A DNA stretch of 9,075 bases from Cytophagales bacterium (GTDB taxonomy: Bacteria > Bacteroidota > Bacteroidia > Cytophagales > Cyclobacteriaceae): the NCBI GenBank assembly GCA_024643485.1, contig JAHEMU010000090.1, positions 1 to 9,075 of the forward strand, in the 5' to 3' direction. A program made the translations under genes and the position numbers. Below, one piece after another: positions 5,778 to 9,075 of this stretch (within the stretch, counting starts at the first letter, position 1; each line of letters begins with the position of its first letter). The notes beneath the pieces were generated by a model that did no database searches, had not been told where the DNA came from, and saw only the letters and a program-made list of their open reading frames with translations.

Positions 5778-8450
5778 GTGAATAAAAAGGCACTTTTAAT
5801 AACATTATCCATTGTTGTTGTCGCTGTAGTAGGTATATATATCTACGATAAAAGCGTAAATGACCCGGATGAAACACTTTGGAATCTAATCCCGCAAAAC
5901 ACCGCTTTGGTGTACGAGCCGCAGTCGGGTTTGATGGGCTGGGAAGCATTACATAGCAGCGATTGGTGGAGCTCGTTTGGGCAATTAGCCGAGTGGGTGG
6001 AAACAGAGGCCAACATCCAACTTCTAGACAGCCTAGTAGGTGACGAAACCTTTAATAACATGATCAGTGATGGAAATATGCTAGTGGGTGTTTTTCCAGT
6101 TTCTGGCTCTGATCTCGATTTGTTATTTCTATTAGATAAAAGGGGAAAGGGCGTCAATAAATCACTGAATGCCATTTTTGAAAAATTTATTGGCTCTGGA
6201 GATTATCAACTTTCAGAACGACAATTTAATGGATACAGCATTTCTGAACTTAAATCCAATAAATCAAAAAAGATATTCTCCTTTTCATCCGACGATGATT
6301 TTTGGTTCGGGTCTTTTACTCCTTTTTTGGTGGAAGATGTCGTCAGACAACAATCAGAAAACGACTATAAAAGCTTTAAAGAGCAAAACCCGGAAGCATT
6401 TTTTACTACCCGAATTAGAAATGATGCTGGGAATCTTTATTTCAATTATTCACAATTCTCAAAATTGCTGGATGCGTTTTTATCCCCACAATCTAGAAAG
6501 ATAAGCAATGATTTTAGCCAGGTGGCAAAATCAGCATTTTTTGATGTTACTATTAAGGATAAGCTCTTGATGATGAATGGATTTAGCTATCCAAATGAAT
6601 CCAATCAATTTTTATTTCCCTTGTATAATAAAGTTCCCAAAACGTCGGGAATACAAAATTACATCCCTTCAAAAACGGCTATTTGCATAAATACACTGTA
6701 TTTGGAACTAGCGGATAGTACCATAAAAACAGGTGAATTAGCTCCGTTTTATCAATCGCTCGATTCGGAATTTGCAGTGGCTGTTTTTGAACATGATGAT
6801 CAGCAGAATGCAGATAAAGTATATTTTTTAAAGGGTAAAAATGCTGAAAACAGTGTGCTAGAATTAGAAAAGTTAGCAAGAGCAAAAGTCGCTGTTTCTG
6901 GAGATACATTGTTTTTTGAAAATTTTGGAGAGAACAGAATTGTGGAACTTCCATTTAAGAATTTTCCCGCCAAATTTTCTAGTTTCAATTTTGGCGAAAG
7001 TGATTATTATTATTTTACGCAGGTTGGACAGTATGTGGCGATGGGAAATACATTGGAAGCAATAAAATCCCTTTTGTTGGATATTGAAACCGAAAGCACT
7101 TGGGGTAGGTCGGTTCAAAAAAATAATTTCATGTCCAACACCATTCAGGAGTCAAATGTTAATATCTATCTCGACCTTAGTCGCTCATGGAATTTACTGA
7201 TGTCCATGGTTCACGATGACTGGAAGGAGTATTTCGAAGCGAATTCAGATGCATTTAGAAAGATTGATTTAACTGCCATTCAATTCAGTAGAACGGATCA
7301 GAAGGTATATACCAATGTTGTACTCTCTCAAAACCCTACTAAAACAGATTTATTTACAAGAAGAAGAAAGATCGACCCTGACATTTCAGTGAGTTTGCCA
7401 GCGGCGGTTTCTTCTAAACCAAAAATTGTAAGAAACCATAAAACAAGAGAATGGGAGATCATCGTTCAGGACGAACAAAATGGTCTTAGTTTAATTAGTC
7501 AGACAGGTTCAATAATATGGACTACTCCTTTATCAGGAAAGGTAAAAGGAGAAATACATCAAATCGATTATTTTAGAAATGGTTATTTACAGTATTTGTT
7601 TGCGCTGGATTCGGGGATATATCTATATGATAGAAACGGAAAAATGGTGGATGGATTTCCTAAAATAATGCCTTATAAGGTAGATCGATTTAATTTGATT
7701 GATTACGATAATAGCAAAAATTACCGATTCGTTTTAGCAGATATAGAAGGTAAGGTTTATATGTACGATGCGGCAGGTAAAAATTTGGAAGGGTGGAAGC
7801 CATTGGATACCGGCGGAAGATTAGCGAAAGCGCCAGAGCACCTTCGGGTAAGAGGTAAAGACTGCATTTTGATTATTCAGGATAGAGGCAGATTTTTAAT
7901 GTATAACAGAAGGGGTGAGCTGCAAAAGGGATTCCCCGTAGATCTTGGCCCTTCAGTAAATAAGGAATTTGCGGTTGAAGTTGGTGCGAATTTATCTTCT
8001 ACTAACCTTTCATTCCTAACTAAAGAAGGTCAAGAAACCACGATTAATTTGGAAGGGAAAGAAGTGAAGAAACAGCAATTGTTTCAGGCGACGAGAGCAG
8101 GTGAATTTTATATGGTTCCCGAAATTCAAAATAGGGGATATGTTTCTGTATTAAAAAGTATCGGAGAATTCAGAATTAGCGACGAAGAGGGTAAAGAAAA
8201 ATTCAGAGAGGCCATTATTAGTGCGACTCCGTTCATTTATCAGTATTACCGCTTTGGGTCTAATAGACGTTTGTATGTGGTAACGGACCCTGAACAAGAG
8301 TATAGTTATCTTTATGATGCTTCCGGAAAGCTGTTGAACAACAGCCCAATTAATAGTAAATTTGAAATCGGAGTGATATTCTCTGAAACCAATAACCAGT
8401 ATAAAATTTATTCAACTTATGAGAATAAGGTCAATATTTATATTTTTTAG
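5778..8450 (+). CDS. unrecognised 890-residue membrane-anchored protein with a propeller-like C-terminus
   Basis: I do not recognise this family. The N-terminus has KK followed by a single hydrophobic segment (about 5-23) and no obvious cleavage site, so a signal anchor with a large periplasmic body is likely. Residues 38-440 appear to contain a domain twice: IPQNTALVYEP (38-48) echoes IPSKTAICINT (about 296-306), and MLVGVFPV (about 100) echoes FAVAVFEH (about 331). Each copy ends in a helical stretch (about 185 and 425). The layout recalls cyanobacterial-type DUF3352 proteins, but that is only an impression. Residues 545-890 hold seven repeats of a strand-turn-strand motif resembling PQQ/FG-GAP propeller blades. 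The start is GTG at 5778; the next in-frame ATG, at about residue 95, would lose the anchor. No Shine-Dalgarno site lies close by. The gene follows manC by 7 bp and overlaps the next gene by 32 bp. A scaffold or binding role in the envelope is plausible; no catalytic motif is visible. Confidence 0.85.
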   Translation: MNKKALLITLSIVVVAVVGIYIYDKSVNDPDETLWNLIPQNTALVYEPQSGLMGWEALHSSDWWSSFGQLAEWVETEANIQLLDSLVGDETFNNMISDGNMLVGVFPVSGSDLDLLFLLDKRGKGVNKSLNAIFEKFIGSGDYQLSERQFNGYSISELKSNKSKKIFSFSSDDDFWFGSFTPFLVEDVVRQQSENDYKSFKEQNPEAFFTTRIRNDAGNLYFNYSQFSKLLDAFLSPQSRKISNDFSQVAKSAFFDVTIKDKLLMMNGFSYPNESNQFLFPLYNKVPKTSGIQNYIPSKTAICINTLYLELADSTIKTGELAPFYQSLDSEFAVAVFEHDDQQNADKVYFLKGKNAENSVLELEKLARAKVAVSGDTLFFENFGENRIVELPFKNFPAKFSSFNFGESDYYYFTQVGQYVAMGNTLEAIKSLLLDIETESTWGRSVQKNNFMSNTIQESNVNIYLDLSRSWNLLMSMVHDDWKEYFEANSDAFRKIDLTAIQFSRTDQKVYTNVVLSQNPTKTDLFTRRRKIDPDISVSLPAAVSSKPKIVRNHKTREWEIIVQDEQNGLSLISQTGSIIWTTPLSGKVKGEIHQIDYFRNGYLQYLFALDSGIYLYDRNGKMVDGFPKIMPYKVDRFNLIDYDNSKNYRFVLADIEGKVYMYDAAGKNLEGWKPLDTGGRLAKAPEHLRVRGKDCILIIQDRGRFLMYNRRGELQKGFPVDLGPSVNKEFAVEVGANLSSTNLSFLTKEGQETTINLEGKEVKKQQLFQATRAGEFYMVPEIQNRGYVSVLKSIGEFRISDEEGKEKFREAIISATPFIYQYYRFGSNRRLYVVTDPEQEYSYLYDASGKLLNNSPINSKFEIGVIFSETNNQYKIYSTYENKVNIYIF
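7485..8447 (+). repeat. seven propeller-like repeats within the 890-residue protein
   Basis: A motif of the form (L/V/I/F)-x-(L/M/I)-(Y/S/T)-(D/N/Q/K)-x-x-G-(K/E/S/Q) begins at residues 570, 614, 660, 706, 744, 798 and 843. Examples are IYLYDRNGKMVDGFP, VYMYDAAGKNLEGWK, FLMYNRRGELQKGFP and SYLYDASGKLLNNSP. The spacing is 44, 46, 46, 38, 54 and 45 residues, and the protein ends 47 residues after the last copy. Seven units of about 45 residues fit a seven-bladed beta-propeller. Copies 1, 5 and 6 are diverged, so the count is less certain than the repeat itself. Confidence 0.6.
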
Positions 8451-9075
8451 TCTTTTTTTAGGGTTCGTTTTTATTCCAGAGCATTCGTTTTCACAAATAA
8501 AGCAGTACTCTGATCTAACAACACCTTTTAAATCCATTGAAAATCACCTGGAAAATCTTCAGGATGAATCATTTAATCCTAAAAAGGCAGCAAATAGCCT
8601 TCAGTTATCAAGCCCAAAACAGGACGCTCAAGATTTAGCTATAAAGTTAAAGCAGGTATTGGATGGAAAAGGGATTTACGTCGATATGGATTTGGTGCCT
8701 ACGGATCCCAATTATATTGATTCAGTAACCAACGAAAAACGATTTTATATTTCTCGTGAAGGGATTCCAGGACTGTATTTGGTCAAGACTTCAAGGGGGT
8801 GGAAGTACAGTAAAGAATCTGTTAATAAAATTGATGACTGGCATAGTGGTATCTATTCATATGGCACAGACAAGCTGCTGAAATGGTTACCCCAGAAGCA
8901 ATACGGAAGATATCTCGGGCTCTATTTATGGCAGTATGCAGGTATGTTTTTCATTATCTTCTTGTCACTATTTCTTCACAAGATTTTTACTTGGCTAATC
9001 GATAAAATATTTGTTACCGTTCTTCACAAAGCTGGTTACGGTCACTTAGCGACAAAGTATGTGTTGCCGGCGGTG
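8419..9075 (+). CDS. probable MscS-family mechanosensitive channel, N-terminal part (runs off the window)
   Basis: An open frame of 219 codons begins with ATG at 8419 and is still open at 9075. Residues 1-25 form a good signal peptide (MRIRS, then a Phe/Leu-rich core, ending HSFS-Q), which supports this start although it overlaps the previous gene by 32 bp in another frame. A soluble periplasmic region (about 26-160) contains GKGIYVDMDLVPTDPNYIDS and a later SREGIPGLYLV. A membrane segment with a Trp/Tyr-rich start follows (about 165-190: LYLWQYAGMFFIIFLSLFL), then the beginning of a further amphipathic or membrane stretch with KYVLPAV at the edge. I recall this periplasmic-region pattern and membrane start from Bacteroidota MscS-like channels, which release solutes on osmotic downshock. 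The diagnostic pore helix and beta domain lie outside the window, so the name is provisional. No Shine-Dalgarno site is visible. Confidence 0.6.
   Translation, partial: MRIRSIFIFFSLFLGFVFIPEHSFSQIKQYSDLTTPFKSIENHLENLQDESFNPKKAANSLQLSSPKQDAQDLAIKLKQVLDGKGIYVDMDLVPTDPNYIDSVTNEKRFYISREGIPGLYLVKTSRGWKYSKESVNKIDDWHSGIYSYGTDKLLKWLPQKQYGRYLGLYLWQYAGMFFIIFLSLFLHKIFTWLIDKIFVTVLHKAGYGHLATKYVLPAV

Noticed and set aside
5563..5949. Minus-strand open frame of 128 codons spanning the manC-unknown gene junction
   Set aside because: It is antisense to the end of manC and to the membrane anchor of the next gene, and its product shows no domain-like features.
6169..6504. Plus-strand open frame of 111 codons inside the 890-residue gene
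   Set aside because: It is an alternative frame within a long intact frame; no sign of a frameshift or of an independent start site.
6679..7118. Three overlapping minus-strand open frames
   Set aside because: They are overlapping shadows on the complementary strand of AT-rich coding sequence, with no start signal or recognisable product.
8448..8470. T-rich stretch after the stop of the 890-residue gene as a possible terminator
   Set aside because: There is no preceding GC-rich stem, and the T-rich bases encode the hydrophobic core of the next protein's signal peptide.

Overview
The window looks like ordinary chromosomal DNA of a low-GC Bacteroidota, most likely a marine-type Cytophagales or a relative. 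The reasons are AT-rich coding DNA, weak or absent Shine-Dalgarno sites at most genes, a Cys-rich start on the PSP1/RicT-type protein, a RecQ of about 730 residues with a long acidic tail, and a mannose-1-phosphate guanylyltransferase without the C-terminal isomerase domain. The lineage is inferred from protein style and has not been tested by a search.

Layout: two gene groups diverge from a 72-bp spacer at 3655-3726. Leftward (minus strand) run recQ (DNA helicase), purD (purine synthesis) and the first 37 codons of a PSP1/RicT-like gene that continues past base 1. Rightward (plus strand) run kdsD (arabinose-5-phosphate isomerase), a manC-type guanylyltransferase, a large unrecognised membrane-anchored protein of 890 residues, and the 5' part of a probable MscS-family channel gene that runs off the right end. 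No RNA gene, IS element, CRISPR array, phage gene or convincing terminator was found. Coding density is very high, with gaps of 1, 57, 72, 1 and 7 bp and one 32-bp overlap. No gene-free stretch exceeds 72 bp.

The rightward group is envelope-themed. KdsD supplies the precursor of Kdo for LPS, ManC supplies GDP-mannose for surface glycans, and the last two products are predicted to sit at the membrane and face the periplasm. The leftward group is housekeeping (DNA repair, purines, RicT-like factor).

Points most worth a second look are: (i) a long imperfect hairpin between recQ and purD that pairs with the purD ribosome binding site; (ii) the 890-residue protein, which appears to combine an N-terminal anchor, two copies of a diverged domain and a seven-repeat propeller-like C-terminus; (iii) its 32-bp overlap with the channel-like gene; (iv) non-ATG starts on two genes of the same cluster. 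Nothing here shows a clear defence system or mobile system.
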